A program made the position numbers and the translations under genes. A stretch of DNA of 64,000 nt, from the NCBI RefSeq assembly GCF_029873475.1, contig NZ_CP123499.1, forward strand, positions 1,736,001 to 1,800,000. Reading direction: 5' to 3'. Source of the stretch: Arsenophonus sp. aPb. GTDB lineage: Bacteria > Pseudomonadota > Gammaproteobacteria > Enterobacterales > Enterobacteriaceae. Below, piece by piece: positions 46,357-56,410 of this stretch. Under the pieces are notes generated by a model. That model did not search any database. It saw nothing but the letters and a program-made list of their open reading frames with translations, and was not told where the DNA came from. Numbering within the stretch: position 1 is the first letter of the stretch; each line of letters starts with the position of its first letter.

Positions 46357-48630
46357 CTAATTCCAGGCAGGCGGCATAATACTAGACAGCAGGATAGGGA
46401 AATGATTTTTTATATGCTCAACCATCATGGTTGACAGCACCGCCGTACAGCTAAACACGTTATTGTAACCCAGCAATCTATCACACCAATCTTTATACTG
46501 TTCTTCAGAAGAAAATGTTAGTGGTACTAATTGATGTACCTGCGCCATCCAGTCTTTATACTGTTTTTCAGAACGAAATATTGGCGGTGATAATTGATGT
46601 GCTTTTTCCATTAAGGCAAAAGCAAAATACCTTAATGCATTCGGTGACTCAGTTTCCGTACCAAATATTGCACTGGAAGAATATTTGCTAAAAACAGCGG
46701 CCAAGCTTAATAAGATTTGTGCCTGCGTTAGTTTATCGGCGTTAGATAAATGATAAGCTTGCAGCAATTGTTGCGTGTAATCAGCGGTTAAGCGATAACC
46801 TGTTACGCCATTTTCCGTATATGGCTCAAACTTATCATTAAATATAGTTGCCAATTCAGTTTGACTGTCAAAATCGATTAACTTTATTTTACAAAAAGCT
46901 TTCGTTATCGCGGTTTGAAAGATGGGCTGTAACTCACCTAGCTGTAAAGTGACTAATAGTTGGCCAAATTTAGCTTGCTGTTGATGAAAACGATAGTTTG
47001 CCATAAATAATTTAAAATGATGTTGAAAAAGCGTATCTAACTGATAATCTGCCGGGCCAATATCCTCCTGCCCCTGATACAGATAGAAGTTATGCCAGTT
47101 GATATCCGCTTTTTTCCCTTGCACATCCAACATTTGCTGTAGCTGGTTTTGTGACATCATCATGGCATAGCCACTATTGGGCGGCCTAGAGAGCAATATA
47201 AAATTATTAGCCTCTTTATCAGACCAGTCAGGATTGCCGGCATAATCACCAAAATCAGGATTCATCGTATAAAACGCTACACGGTTATCTTGTAGATAAT
47301 GATGATACAGAGTTTTAGTCTGATGCCTAAAACAACTGTCCCCCGCCATCGCTTGTGAAATCATCTGAATAAAAGCCCCATTATGACTAAACATCAGCTC
47401 CTGTTGTTTGTTAATACAATTTAACAAAGTTGCCAACAGCGGATCAGCTAATACCGGCATCATACTGGTATCATATTTGGCCAAATAGAGCGGCAGTATA
47501 TTGTTATTGAGCCAGTTAATAATTATCGGATCCTGATTATAGGGCACAGTAGCCAACGTATCTAACAAGGGCTCTACTACTGATGACAATGAAATATCTG
47601 CAGAACGCTGGTCTAATGAATTAATTAACTGGTGAACCAGCGCGATTTTCTCGTTACGATACTTAACGTCAATGCTGGCGATAGTTTTAAGCAGACTATA
47701 CCGATTATTTATGTGATTAAGATAACGATCCAAATTATCGTAATTCCAGCAAGGTAGCTTTATGTCACATAAGTTTGCACCAATTAATTTAGCCTGACTT
47801 AAATTTGCGCCACATAAATCCGCACCACTTAAATTCGTGCCACTTAAATTACTGCCACGTAAATCTATCTTACTTAAGTTCTTGCCACTTAAATTTGCGC
47901 CACTTAAATTCATCCCACGTAAAGTCGTGATATAGATATCCGTTTCTCTAAAATCCACCTCCCTTAAATCCACTTTCTTTAGATCTACGCCTAATAAATT
48001 TACCTTAGCTAAATTTGCCCCACGAAAACTTGCACCAGCTAACTTTGCCCCAATCAGTTTTACCTTTGTTAAATTCGCACCAGCTAAATTTGCCGCACTT
48101 AAATCTACGTTAAATAAGTCCACCTCAGTTAAATTCACGCCAGACAAATTGGCGCCATGTAAATTCGCTCCACGTAAATGAGCACCCCCTAAATCTACAC
48201 CACATAAAACCGCGTCATGTAAATCCGCGCCACGTAAATTTGCTCGATATAAATTGGCTTTTGTCAAATTAGCTGCTGGCAATAACGCATTTTGCAATTT
48301 ACTATGATTTAAATCAGCATATTGTAATTCAGCGTGAGATAAATTGACCCTACTCAAGGGTAGAGATGCCAAATTAGCATGTTGCAAATTAATACCTGAC
48401 AAATTATTGCCACTGAGCCGAATCTTAATTAAAAATTGACTAACGAAGTTACACTCTTTGTTAACTAATTTCTTCATGCGTTGACAATTATTTCGATGTA
48501 TTGCCACTTTATAATCATTGTAAATAGTCGACATTACCTGCCTTAAACGTTGAAAACGAGAAGGTGAGTCTGATGAAGTGTGAGCTGAATCAATAACAAG
48601 ATCCGCATTCTTACTAGTCGGTACTCGCAT
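46357..48630 (-). CDS. Second SopA-like pentapeptide-repeat protein (tandem paralogue)
   Basis: 757 residues from the ATG at 48630 (AGGA six bases upstream). It has the same plan as its neighbour: non-Sec N-terminus, pentapeptide repeats (about 75-305, richer in Gly: GANLSGVNL, RGANLHGANL), then a shared C-terminal half with near-identical runs such as MFSHNGAFIQ, NFILLSRPPNS and QHHFKLFMANYRFHQQQAKF. The putative catalytic Cys is in VFSCTAVLS, again 29 residues from the end. It differs by an in-frame tandem duplication of 21 codons just before that domain's end. The sequence around the start codon is conserved between the two, so the duplication included the upstream region. Confidence 0.82.
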   Translation of the reverse strand: MRVPTSKNADLVIDSAHTSSDSPSRFQRLRQVMSTIYNDYKVAIHRNNCQRMKKLVNKECNFVSQFLIKIRLSGNNLSGINLQHANLASLPLSRVNLSHAELQYADLNHSKLQNALLPAANLTKANLYRANLRGADLHDAVLCGVDLGGAHLRGANLHGANLSGVNLTEVDLFNVDLSAANLAGANLTKVKLIGAKLAGASFRGANLAKVNLLGVDLKKVDLREVDFRETDIYITTLRGMNLSGANLSGKNLSKIDLRGSNLSGTNLSGADLCGANLSQAKLIGANLCDIKLPCWNYDNLDRYLNHINNRYSLLKTIASIDVKYRNEKIALVHQLINSLDQRSADISLSSVVEPLLDTLATVPYNQDPIIINWLNNNILPLYLAKYDTSMMPVLADPLLATLLNCINKQQELMFSHNGAFIQMISQAMAGDSCFRHQTKTLYHHYLQDNRVAFYTMNPDFGDYAGNPDWSDKEANNFILLSRPPNSGYAMMMSQNQLQQMLDVQGKKADINWHNFYLYQGQEDIGPADYQLDTLFQHHFKLFMANYRFHQQQAKFGQLLVTLQLGELQPIFQTAITKAFCKIKLIDFDSQTELATIFNDKFEPYTENGVTGYRLTADYTQQLLQAYHLSNADKLTQAQILLSLAAVFSKYSSSAIFGTETESPNALRYFAFALMEKAHQLSPPIFRSEKQYKDWMAQVHQLVPLTFSSEEQYKDWCDRLLGYNNVFSCTAVLSTMMVEHIKNHFPILLSSIMPPAWN
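46486..46599. repeat. 63-bp tandem duplication inside the second SopA-like gene
   Basis: Two similar copies (46486-46536 and 46549-46599) are spaced 63 bases apart. They encode HQLSPPIFRSEKQYKDW and HQLVPLTFSSEEQYKDW. The paralogue at 43898 has only one copy, so the duplication arose after the two genes separated or was lost in the other. Confidence 0.8.
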
Positions 48631-48969
48631 AATCATTCCTTGATTAATTTATAATGAAAGCGAGATGGTATGTTAGCAATTGATAAAATCAAATAATATT
48701 TTTAAAAAAACCACTATTTAATTACTGTTAATAATTCTTTTTTGTTATTAGACACTTATCTAGATGGTGCTATTAAACCCATTTACTGATGATCACTATT
48801 TTAATCTATAACATTTAGCTAATTTATGCTTATCGCACACTGACTGGTATAATTTCCACATTTCCTTCATTTTTTTATAGCAAATACTCGCTAAACTATA
48901 GAGTGTAAATAATTTATTTAAGCAATTAAAAATATCTACTATTGCCAGCACAATAAGAATGCTAAGGAC
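48631..48969. other. Intergenic upstream of mdtABC-baeSR
   Basis: 339 AT-rich bases between the divergent second SopA-like gene and mdtA, so both promoters lie here. I looked for the BaeR box known upstream of E. coli mdtA and found no convincing match. TAAGGA precedes the mdtA start. Confidence 0.45.
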
Positions 48970-50196
48970 ATGATGAACAAAAATAATCGCCGCCGAAAAA
49001 TTGTCATATTTGCTATTGCCATTATTTTTTTATCCCTTTGTGGGATGTTTGCCTGGCGTTATTTTCTTCACCAAACCACTACGTCAGATTCCTTATCAAC
49101 AACCTCAGCATCAAGCCTAAGCTCAACTAAATCGCGTAAAATACCACTGCCGCCGGTGCAGGCGGCATTATCAGTACGCCAAAGTATTCCTCATATTCTG
49201 ACTGCCCTCGGTACCGTACAAGCCGCCAATACGGTTACTGTGACCAGTCGTGTTCAAGGACAATTAATGGCACTGCATTTCATCGAAGGACAAGCAGTTA
49301 AGGCAGGCGATTTATTAGCCGAAATTGATCCACGACCGTTTCAAATCTCACTGGCACAAGCAGAAGGACAATTGGCCAAAGATCAGGCGCAATTACGGAA
49401 TGCTAGACAAGATTTAGCTCGTTATCAAAAACTAGCCGCAAGTAAGGTTATTTCGCAACAAGAGTTAGATAGACAGCAAACCTTGGTTCAACAAGCAGAA
49501 GGCAGTGTTAAAATTGATCAAGCGGCAATTAGTAATGCTAAACTGCAACTGACTTATAGCCGAATTACAGCACCTATTGCCGGTCGTGTTGGTTTAAAAC
49601 AGGTCGATATTGGTAATTTCATCGCCAGTAGTTCAACTTCCCCCATCGTTGTCATTACTCAAACAACCCCGATTGACACCCTTTTTGCGCTACCTGAGGC
49701 CGATATTCCATTGATCAAAATTGCTCAACAGCAAAACACTAAAATTCCAGTGATCGCCTGGGATCGTAATAATAGCGCCCAAATTGCGGCCGGTTATCTG
49801 TTAAGTACCGATAATCAGATCGATAGCACAACGGGTACATTAAAAATGAAGGCGCGTTTTCCCAACCAAGATAATAGACTGTTTCCTAACCAATTTATTA
49901 ATATCCATATTCAAGTTAATACGTTAAAAAATGTGGTGGTGATCCCAACCGCCGCCTTACAGATGGGTAGTATTGGTCACTTTGTCTGGACAATAGATAA
50001 AAATAATGTTGTTAGTAAGCAGAAAGTCACAGTGGGTTTACAAGATGGTCAAAAAACTATTATTACCACCGGTTTGGACGCAGGTGTTGGCGTTGTTACC
50101 GATGGTGTCGATAGGCTGGTTGATGGGGTAAAAGTTCAGGTTGTTACCCCAAACGCTCAATTAACTTCCTATGCAAATACAACGGAGAAATCTTAA
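48970..50196 (+). CDS. mdtA: Multidrug efflux periplasmic adaptor MdtA
   Basis: 408 residues. It is the membrane-fusion protein linking MdtB/MdtC to the outer-membrane channel TolC. An N-terminal membrane anchor (about 9-28) is followed by the lipoyl/barrel-sandwich block TVTSRVQGQLMALHFIEGQAVKAGDLLAEIDP, a helical hairpin and SRITAPIAGRVGLKQVDIGN. PTAALQMGSIGHFVW is conserved with E. coli MdtA. Two adjacent ATGs follow AAGGA; either may be used. mdtB starts on its stop codon (TAATG). Confidence 0.96.
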   Translation: MMNKNNRRRKIVIFAIAIIFLSLCGMFAWRYFLHQTTTSDSLSTTSASSLSSTKSRKIPLPPVQAALSVRQSIPHILTALGTVQAANTVTVTSRVQGQLMALHFIEGQAVKAGDLLAEIDPRPFQISLAQAEGQLAKDQAQLRNARQDLARYQKLAASKVISQQELDRQQTLVQQAEGSVKIDQAAISNAKLQLTYSRITAPIAGRVGLKQVDIGNFIASSSTSPIVVITQTTPIDTLFALPEADIPLIKIAQQQNTKIPVIAWDRNNSAQIAAGYLLSTDNQIDSTTGTLKMKARFPNQDNRLFPNQFINIHIQVNTLKNVVVIPTAALQMGSIGHFVWTIDKNNVVSKQKVTVGLQDGQKTIITTGLDAGVGVVTDGVDRLVDGVKVQVVTPNAQLTSYANTTEKS

Positions 50197-53100
50197 TGCA
50201 GTTTGAGACTCCGGTAAAAGGAGGTGGGCCTTCACGGTTATTTATTTTACGCCCGGTAGCAACCACGTTATTTATGGTTGCCATTTTATTGGCTGGTATT
50301 ATCGGTTACCGTTTTTTACCAGTCTCTGCCTTGCCACAAGTTGATTATCCGACCATTCAAGTGGTCACTCTCTATCCTGGTGCCAGTCCTGATGTGATGA
50401 CGTCAGCTATCACTGCACCATTAGAACGCCAGTTGGGTCAAATGTCTGGTCTAAAGCAGATGTTTTCCCAAAGCGCTGGCGGCTCTTCAGTAATTACGTT
50501 AACTTTTCAATTGTCACTGGCACTGGATATCGCTGAGCAAGAAGTGCAGGCGGCCATTAATGCGGCCAGTAACTTATTACCGAAAGATCTGCCCTACCCA
50601 CCCGTCTATAGCAAAGTTAATCCGGCCGATCCGCCCATTTTAACCTTAGCGGTGACCACCAATGCCCTACCTATGACCCAACTACAAGATATGGTTGAAA
50701 CACGGGTAGCGCAAAAAATCTCTCAGGTCGATGGAGTTGGATTAGTCACTCTCGCCGGCGGTCAACGTCCGGCAGTCCGTATTAAACTAAACCCCCAAGC
50801 CGTTGCTGCTCAGCAACTGGATAATGAAACTATTCGGCTCGCTATTAACAATGCCAATGTTAATTCAGCCAAAGGCAGCCTTGATGGCCCCGCTCGGTCA
50901 ATTACGCTTTCTGCCAATGATCAAATGAAATCATTGGCAGATTATCGCTCACTCATTATTGCTTATAAGCAAGGCGCCGCAATTCGGCTAGGTGATATAG
51001 CTACAATTTCACAAGCAGCGGAAAATACGCAATTAGGCGCTTGGGCAAATAAAAAACCGGCCATTGTGATTAATGTTCAACGCCAACCTGGGGCGAATGT
51101 TATTAAAACCACCGATAATATTCGGAAAATCTTACCTGAGTTAGTTAAAAATTTACCAAAAGCAGTCAAGGTTAATATCCTGACCGATCGAACAACAACT
51201 ATTCGTGCTTCTGTTAAAGATGTGCAATTTGAATTAATACTAGCGATCGCATTAGTTGTCATGGTGATTTACCTCTTTTTGCGCAATGGAGTCGCCACCT
51301 TAATTCCAAGCATCGCTGTTCCTTTATCCCTGGTGGGTACTTTTGCCGTCATGTATTTTTGTGGTTTTTCGATTAATAATCTCACCCTGATGGCCTTAAC
51401 GGTAGCAACGGGATTTGTGGTCGATGATGCGATTGTGGTGATTGAAAATATCTCTCGCTACCTGGAAAAAGGGGATAAACCGTTAACGGCAGCGCTGAAA
51501 GGCGCTGGTGAGATTGGTTTTACCATTATTTCATTAACATTTTCATTAATTGCTGTGCTGATCCCACTGTTTTTTATGAGTGATATTGTTGGTCGCTTAT
51601 TTCGTGAATTTGCTATTACACTGGCCGTAGCAATTTTAATTTCAGCTGTAGTCTCCCTCACTCTGACACCAATGATGTGTGCCCGTTTACTTAAAGCTGA
51701 GGTAAAAACCAAATACAATCGTTTCGAGCAAGGCTGTGAAATAGTGTTTGATAAAATGATTGCTATTTATGGCGCCTGGCTTAAACGCATTCTCAATCAT
51801 GAATGGATAATACTGGCTGTCGCCATTAGCACATTATTACTGACCGCATTACTCTATATTATTATTTCAAAGGGTTTTTTTCCTTTGCAAGATAATGGAT
51901 TACTGCAAGGTGTAATCGAAGCACCACAATCGAGCTCTTATGCCGCAATGGCTGAAAAGCAGCAACAAGTGACTGAACGAATATTAGCGGATCCAGCGGT
52001 AGAAAATGTCATTACTTTTGTCGGTGTTGATGGTAGCAATTCGGCCCTCAATAATGCGCGATTGCAAATTACCCTTAAACCATTAAATCAGCGTCATGAA
52101 CGGATTGACGTTATTATCCCTCGGCTACAACAAACGGTTAACAATATTCCCGGTATTAAGTTGTTTTTACAGCCAATGCAAGATTTAACCATTAATACAC
52201 AGATTTCCCGCACCCAATATCAATTTACTTTACAAGCAACGTCGTTAGAACAACTTTCATTATGGGTACCCAAGCTTCTCCACACATTAAAAGCCAATCA
52301 ACAACTTACTGATGTAAGCAGTGATTGGCAAGATAGAGGATTAATCGCCAATGTAACGGTTGACCGAGATATGGCCAGTCGTTTAGGCATTAGTATGTCG
52401 GCGATTGATAACGCATTATATAATGCTTTTGGCCAACGAATGATTTCGACCATTTATACCCAAGCCAATCAATACCGAGTTATTCTTGAGCATGGCGCTG
52501 AAGGAGGCGTTGGTCTCGCGGCACTAAATAATATTCGTTTGCGAAGCAACCAAAACACCATCGTGCCACTCAATATTCTGGCTAAAGTTGAACAGCAATA
52601 TGGGCCTTTATCAATTAATCACTTAGCCCAATTTCCCTCAGCCACGTTTTCCTTTAATGTTGCTAAAGGTAGCTCGTTGGAAGGCGCAGTCAAAGCAATC
52701 AAACAGAGCGAAAATCAAATTAAATTACCTCATGAGATTATTACTCAATTTCAGGGAGCAACCTTAGCGTTTGAAAAAGCACTGGCTAATACTTTATGGC
52801 TGATATTAGCGGCCATTATTGCCATGTATATCGTTCTGGGTATCTTATATGAAAGTTTTATCCATCCAATCACCATTCTTTCTACTCTACCCACCGCAGG
52901 GGTTGGCGCGCTATTAGCCTTAATGATGGCAGGTTATGAACTGGATATCATCGCCGTGATCGGCATTATATTACTGATTGGGATCGTTAAGAAAAACGCC
53001 ATTATGATGATCGACTTTGCCTTAGCAGCAGAACGAGAACAAGGTTTATCGCCGCAAGAAGCCATCTATCAAGCGTGTTTATTACGCTTTAGACCTATTT

Positions 53101-53336
53101 TGATGACTACTATGGCCGCTCTGCTTGGCGCTTTACCTTTAATGTTAAGTAGCGGCGTCGGCGCTGAGTTACGCCGACCACTCGGAACCGGAATGGTAGG
53201 TGGCTTAATTTTGAGTCAAATTTTAACCCTTTTTACCACACCCGTGATCTATCTACTTTTTGACAGGCTAGCAAATTATTGGAAATCTGGCCGCCATCAT
53301 CAGCGAGCATCAAAAGGAGAGGAGCCACTGCGGTGA
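50196..53336 (+). CDS. mdtB: RND efflux transporter subunit MdtB
   Basis: 1046 residues; E. coli MdtB is 1040. It forms a heterotrimer with MdtC that pumps bile salts, novobiocin and similar compounds out, driven by protons. RND features: GGGPSRLFILRPVATTLFMV at the start, the helix-4 proton-relay block VATGFVVDDAIVVIENISRYLEKG and the C-terminal IGIVKKNAIMMIDFALAAEREQG. It overlaps mdtA by one base and mdtC by four. Confidence 0.97.
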   Translation: MQFETPVKGGGPSRLFILRPVATTLFMVAILLAGIIGYRFLPVSALPQVDYPTIQVVTLYPGASPDVMTSAITAPLERQLGQMSGLKQMFSQSAGGSSVITLTFQLSLALDIAEQEVQAAINAASNLLPKDLPYPPVYSKVNPADPPILTLAVTTNALPMTQLQDMVETRVAQKISQVDGVGLVTLAGGQRPAVRIKLNPQAVAAQQLDNETIRLAINNANVNSAKGSLDGPARSITLSANDQMKSLADYRSLIIAYKQGAAIRLGDIATISQAAENTQLGAWANKKPAIVINVQRQPGANVIKTTDNIRKILPELVKNLPKAVKVNILTDRTTTIRASVKDVQFELILAIALVVMVIYLFLRNGVATLIPSIAVPLSLVGTFAVMYFCGFSINNLTLMALTVATGFVVDDAIVVIENISRYLEKGDKPLTAALKGAGEIGFTIISLTFSLIAVLIPLFFMSDIVGRLFREFAITLAVAILISAVVSLTLTPMMCARLLKAEVKTKYNRFEQGCEIVFDKMIAIYGAWLKRILNHEWIILAVAISTLLLTALLYIIISKGFFPLQDNGLLQGVIEAPQSSSYAAMAEKQQQVTERILADPAVENVITFVGVDGSNSALNNARLQITLKPLNQRHERIDVIIPRLQQTVNNIPGIKLFLQPMQDLTINTQISRTQYQFTLQATSLEQLSLWVPKLLHTLKANQQLTDVSSDWQDRGLIANVTVDRDMASRLGISMSAIDNALYNAFGQRMISTIYTQANQYRVILEHGAEGGVGLAALNNIRLRSNQNTIVPLNILAKVEQQYGPLSINHLAQFPSATFSFNVAKGSSLEGAVKAIKQSENQIKLPHEIITQFQGATLAFEKALANTLWLILAAIIAMYIVLGILYESFIHPITILSTLPTAGVGALLALMMAGYELDIIAVIGIILLIGIVKKNAIMMIDFALAAEREQGLSPQEAIYQACLLRFRPILMTTMAALLGALPLMLSSGVGAELRRPLGTGMVGGLILSQILTLFTTPVIYLLFDRLANYWKSGRHHQRASKGEEPLR

Positions 53337-56300
53337 AATTGTTCGCATTATTTATCGAGCGTCCGGTAACATCAACCTTACTTAGCGTGGCAATTACTCT
53401 ATGCGGTATTTTAACGTTTATGCTGCTACCGATCGCACCATTACCACAAGTGGATTTTCCCGTTATTAAAGTTAGCGCCTCACTGCCAGGTGCATCACCG
53501 GAAACCATGGCATCTTCGGTTGCGACCCCCTTAGAGCGCGCTTTAGGTCAAATTGCTGGTATTAACGAGATGACTTCCAACAGTTCGCTCGGCAATACTA
53601 ACATTATGCTGGAATTTGATCTTGATAAAGATATTAATAGTGCTGCCAGAGAAGTACAAGCAGCATTAAATGCAGCGCAAAGTATGCTACCTACCGGCAT
53701 GCCATCACGGCCACGTTACTACAAAACCAATCCAGCCGATGCGCCAATTATAATCCTAACCTTAACTTCTAATAGCTACCCAATCGGTGAAATATATGAC
53801 ATTGCTTCGACGCGCCTAGCGCAACGTCTTGCCCAAATAGCCGGCGTCAGTGAAGTTTCTGTTAGCGGTGGTTCGCTGCCAGCAGTACGTATTGAACTCA
53901 ATCCCACTGCACTATTTAATCAAGGGATTGCTCTTGATGCAGTTAGAGAAGCGGTTAATAATGCCAATGTCCGACGTCCACAAGGCTACCTTCACGATGA
54001 ACAATTCCGCTGGCAAATAAAAACCAATGATGAATTAAAAAGCGCTGCCGATTATCAACCGATTATTATTCATTCCCATAATAACTCTGTAGTTAGATTA
54101 CAGGATGTTGCTAATATCAAAGACTCGGTACAAGACATTCGCACCGCCGGTATGGCTGCCGGCCAACCTGCCATCATTTTAGTTATTCGCCGAGAAGCCG
54201 GCGCTAATATCATTGCTACTGTCGATCGTATTCGTGCCGAGCTGCCTGAACTTAGAAAAATGCTACCTGCAAGTATTAATTTAACCATTGCCCAAGATAG
54301 AACACCGACAATTCGAGCCTCCCTGACAGAAGTTGAGCGAGCATTATCGATTGCAATTGGTTTGGTGATCTTAGTGGTTTTCTTGTTCTTACGCTCTGGC
54401 CGGGCAACCATTATTCCCGCTATTGTGGTACCCGTTTCGCTTATTGGTAGCTTTTCAGCTATGTATTTATGTGGCTTTAGTCTGAATAATTTATCGCTGA
54501 TGGCATTAACGGTCGCGACTGGCTTTGTTGTCGACGATGCAATTGTGGTGATTGAGAACATTATGCGCCACATAGAAAATGGCTTAGCGCCACATAAAGC
54601 CGCTATTATTGGTGTTAGTGAAGTTGGTTTTACCGTATTGTCGATGAGTATTTCCTTAATTGCCGTTTTTATTCCACTATTCTTTATGGGAGGCTTAGTT
54701 GGCCGATTTTTCCACGAATTTGCTATTACCTTAGCCACAGCCATTCTGATCTCATTATTTGTTTCCCTTTCGCTTACCCCCATGATGTGTGCTTATTTGT
54801 TAAAAAAAACCAAAAAACATAGCCCACATAAGATAAGCGGCGTGGGTCGGCTATTATTAAAAATACAACAAAGTTACGGCGTCACATTAAATTGGGTTTT
54901 AGCGCATCAACGTAATGTATTATTAGTTTTATTGGCGACTATCGGTTTAAACATTTATCTCTATATTAGTATCCCAAAAACATTCTTCCCCGAACAAGAT
55001 ACCGGCCGATTATTAGGTTATGTTCGGGCCGATCAGAGTATCTCTTTTCAAGCCATGAAAACCAAAATGACACAATTTATGATCCAATTGGCAAAGGATC
55101 CGAGCATTGACAATGTCACCGGTTTTACTGGTGGCAGCAGAATAAATAGTGGTTTTATGTTTATCTCTTTAAAACCCCAAAACCTGCGCAAAGAAACCGC
55201 TAACCAAGTTATTCAGCGATTGAGAACTCAACTGGCAAATGAACCAGGCGCTAACTTATTTCTTATACCGGTGCAAGATATTCGCGCTGGTGGGCGGCAG
55301 GCTACTGCTAATTATCAATTTACCCTACTTGCTGATGATCTTAATGAATTACGTCAGTGGGAACCACAAGTTCGTAAAGCCCTGGCTGAGCTGCCACAAC
55401 TGGCCGATGTTAATTCAGACAAAGAGGACAAAGGTTCTGAAATGGCGATAACTTACGATCGTGATAAAATGGCACAATTAGGTATTAATGTTAAAGATGC
55501 TAACAATTTACTTAACGATGCCTTCGGCCAGCGACAAATATCAACGATTTATCAACCCATGAATCAATATAAAGTTGTGATGGAATTGGCACCTGAATAT
55601 ACCCAAGATGCCAGTTCATTAGCAAAAATGTTTGTAATTAATAAATATGGTAAAGCAATTCCGCTCTCCTTTTTTGCTAAATGGCAACCCACTAATGCCC
55701 CACTAAGTGTTAATCATCAAGGCTTATCTGCCTCATCAACGATTTCTTTCAATCTTAATGAAGGTTACACTCTTAATGATGCTATTGAGGCCATTGAATT
55801 AACCATGATCCAATTAAGTGTACCACCTACTGTGCGTAGTACCTTCTCGGGTACAGCAAAAATATTTCAAGAAACCTTAAAAACCCAATTATTTCTGATT
55901 ATTGCCGCCATCGGTGCAGTCTACCTCGTCCTTGGTATCCTTTATGAAAGCTATATCCATCCATTAACCATTATTTCCACTTTACCTTCCGCTGGTTTAG
56001 GTGCTTTGTTAGCATTAGAGCTGTTTAATACCCCTTTCAGTTTAATTGCACTGATTGGTATTATGTTATTAATTGGTATTGTTAAGAAAAATGCCATTAT
56101 CATGGTGGATTTTGCCATTCAGGCGCAAAGGCAGGGTCAACTAAGCGCACACGATGCCATATTTAAAGCCAGCTTATTAAGGTTTCGACCCATATTAATG
56201 ACAACCATCGCGGCGATTTTTGGCATGCTACCGCTAGCACTAGGTAATGGTGATGGTGCAGAATTACGCCAACCATTAGGTATAACCATTGTTGGCGGCT

Positions 56301-56410
56301 TAATTGTTAGTCAAGTATTAACACTCTATACCACTCCAGTGGTTTATCTCGCTTTCGATAAGCTTCAAGGCTATCTACAACAAAAACGCCAGTTGGCGAG
56401 GCTTGAATGA
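53333..56410 (+). CDS. mdtC: RND efflux transporter subunit MdtC
   Basis: 1025 residues, the E. coli length. It is the partner subunit of MdtB. The start is GTG, giving (M)KLFALFIERPVTSTLLSVAI; its GTGA overlaps the mdtB stop and AGGAG lies upstream. The frame is open 18 codons further upstream, but that is mdtB shadow. Conserved blocks: VATGFVVDDAIVVIENIMRHIENG, TFFPEQDTGRLLGY, and IGIVKKNAIIMVDFAIQAQR. baeS follows with an ATGA overlap. Confidence 0.97.
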   Translation: MKLFALFIERPVTSTLLSVAITLCGILTFMLLPIAPLPQVDFPVIKVSASLPGASPETMASSVATPLERALGQIAGINEMTSNSSLGNTNIMLEFDLDKDINSAAREVQAALNAAQSMLPTGMPSRPRYYKTNPADAPIIILTLTSNSYPIGEIYDIASTRLAQRLAQIAGVSEVSVSGGSLPAVRIELNPTALFNQGIALDAVREAVNNANVRRPQGYLHDEQFRWQIKTNDELKSAADYQPIIIHSHNNSVVRLQDVANIKDSVQDIRTAGMAAGQPAIILVIRREAGANIIATVDRIRAELPELRKMLPASINLTIAQDRTPTIRASLTEVERALSIAIGLVILVVFLFLRSGRATIIPAIVVPVSLIGSFSAMYLCGFSLNNLSLMALTVATGFVVDDAIVVIENIMRHIENGLAPHKAAIIGVSEVGFTVLSMSISLIAVFIPLFFMGGLVGRFFHEFAITLATAILISLFVSLSLTPMMCAYLLKKTKKHSPHKISGVGRLLLKIQQSYGVTLNWVLAHQRNVLLVLLATIGLNIYLYISIPKTFFPEQDTGRLLGYVRADQSISFQAMKTKMTQFMIQLAKDPSIDNVTGFTGGSRINSGFMFISLKPQNLRKETANQVIQRLRTQLANEPGANLFLIPVQDIRAGGRQATANYQFTLLADDLNELRQWEPQVRKALAELPQLADVNSDKEDKGSEMAITYDRDKMAQLGINVKDANNLLNDAFGQRQISTIYQPMNQYKVVMELAPEYTQDASSLAKMFVINKYGKAIPLSFFAKWQPTNAPLSVNHQGLSASSTISFNLNEGYTLNDAIEAIELTMIQLSVPPTVRSTFSGTAKIFQETLKTQLFLIIAAIGAVYLVLGILYESYIHPLTIISTLPSAGLGALLALELFNTPFSLIALIGIMLLIGIVKKNAIIMVDFAIQAQRQGQLSAHDAIFKASLLRFRPILMTTIAAIFGMLPLALGNGDGAELRQPLGITIVGGLIVSQVLTLYTTPVVYLAFDKLQGYLQQKRQLARLE

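Noticed and set aside
44800..48400. Short repeated DNA motifs resembling a repeat array
   Set aside because: They are codon-level reflections of pentapeptide repeats inside two genes; there are no constant repeats with unique spacers, so it is not a CRISPR array.
48780..48969. BaeR box upstream of mdtA
   Set aside because: The T-rich stretch with TTCCTTCATT is only a loose partial match to the known site.
53279..53332. 18-codon upstream extension of mdtC
   Set aside because: It is out-of-frame mdtB sequence; the GTG at 53333 with a GTGA overlap gives the E. coli length.
54070..54783. 237-codon frame antisense to mdtC
   Set aside because: It is complementary to a conserved RND transporter region and its composition mirrors it; no start signals.
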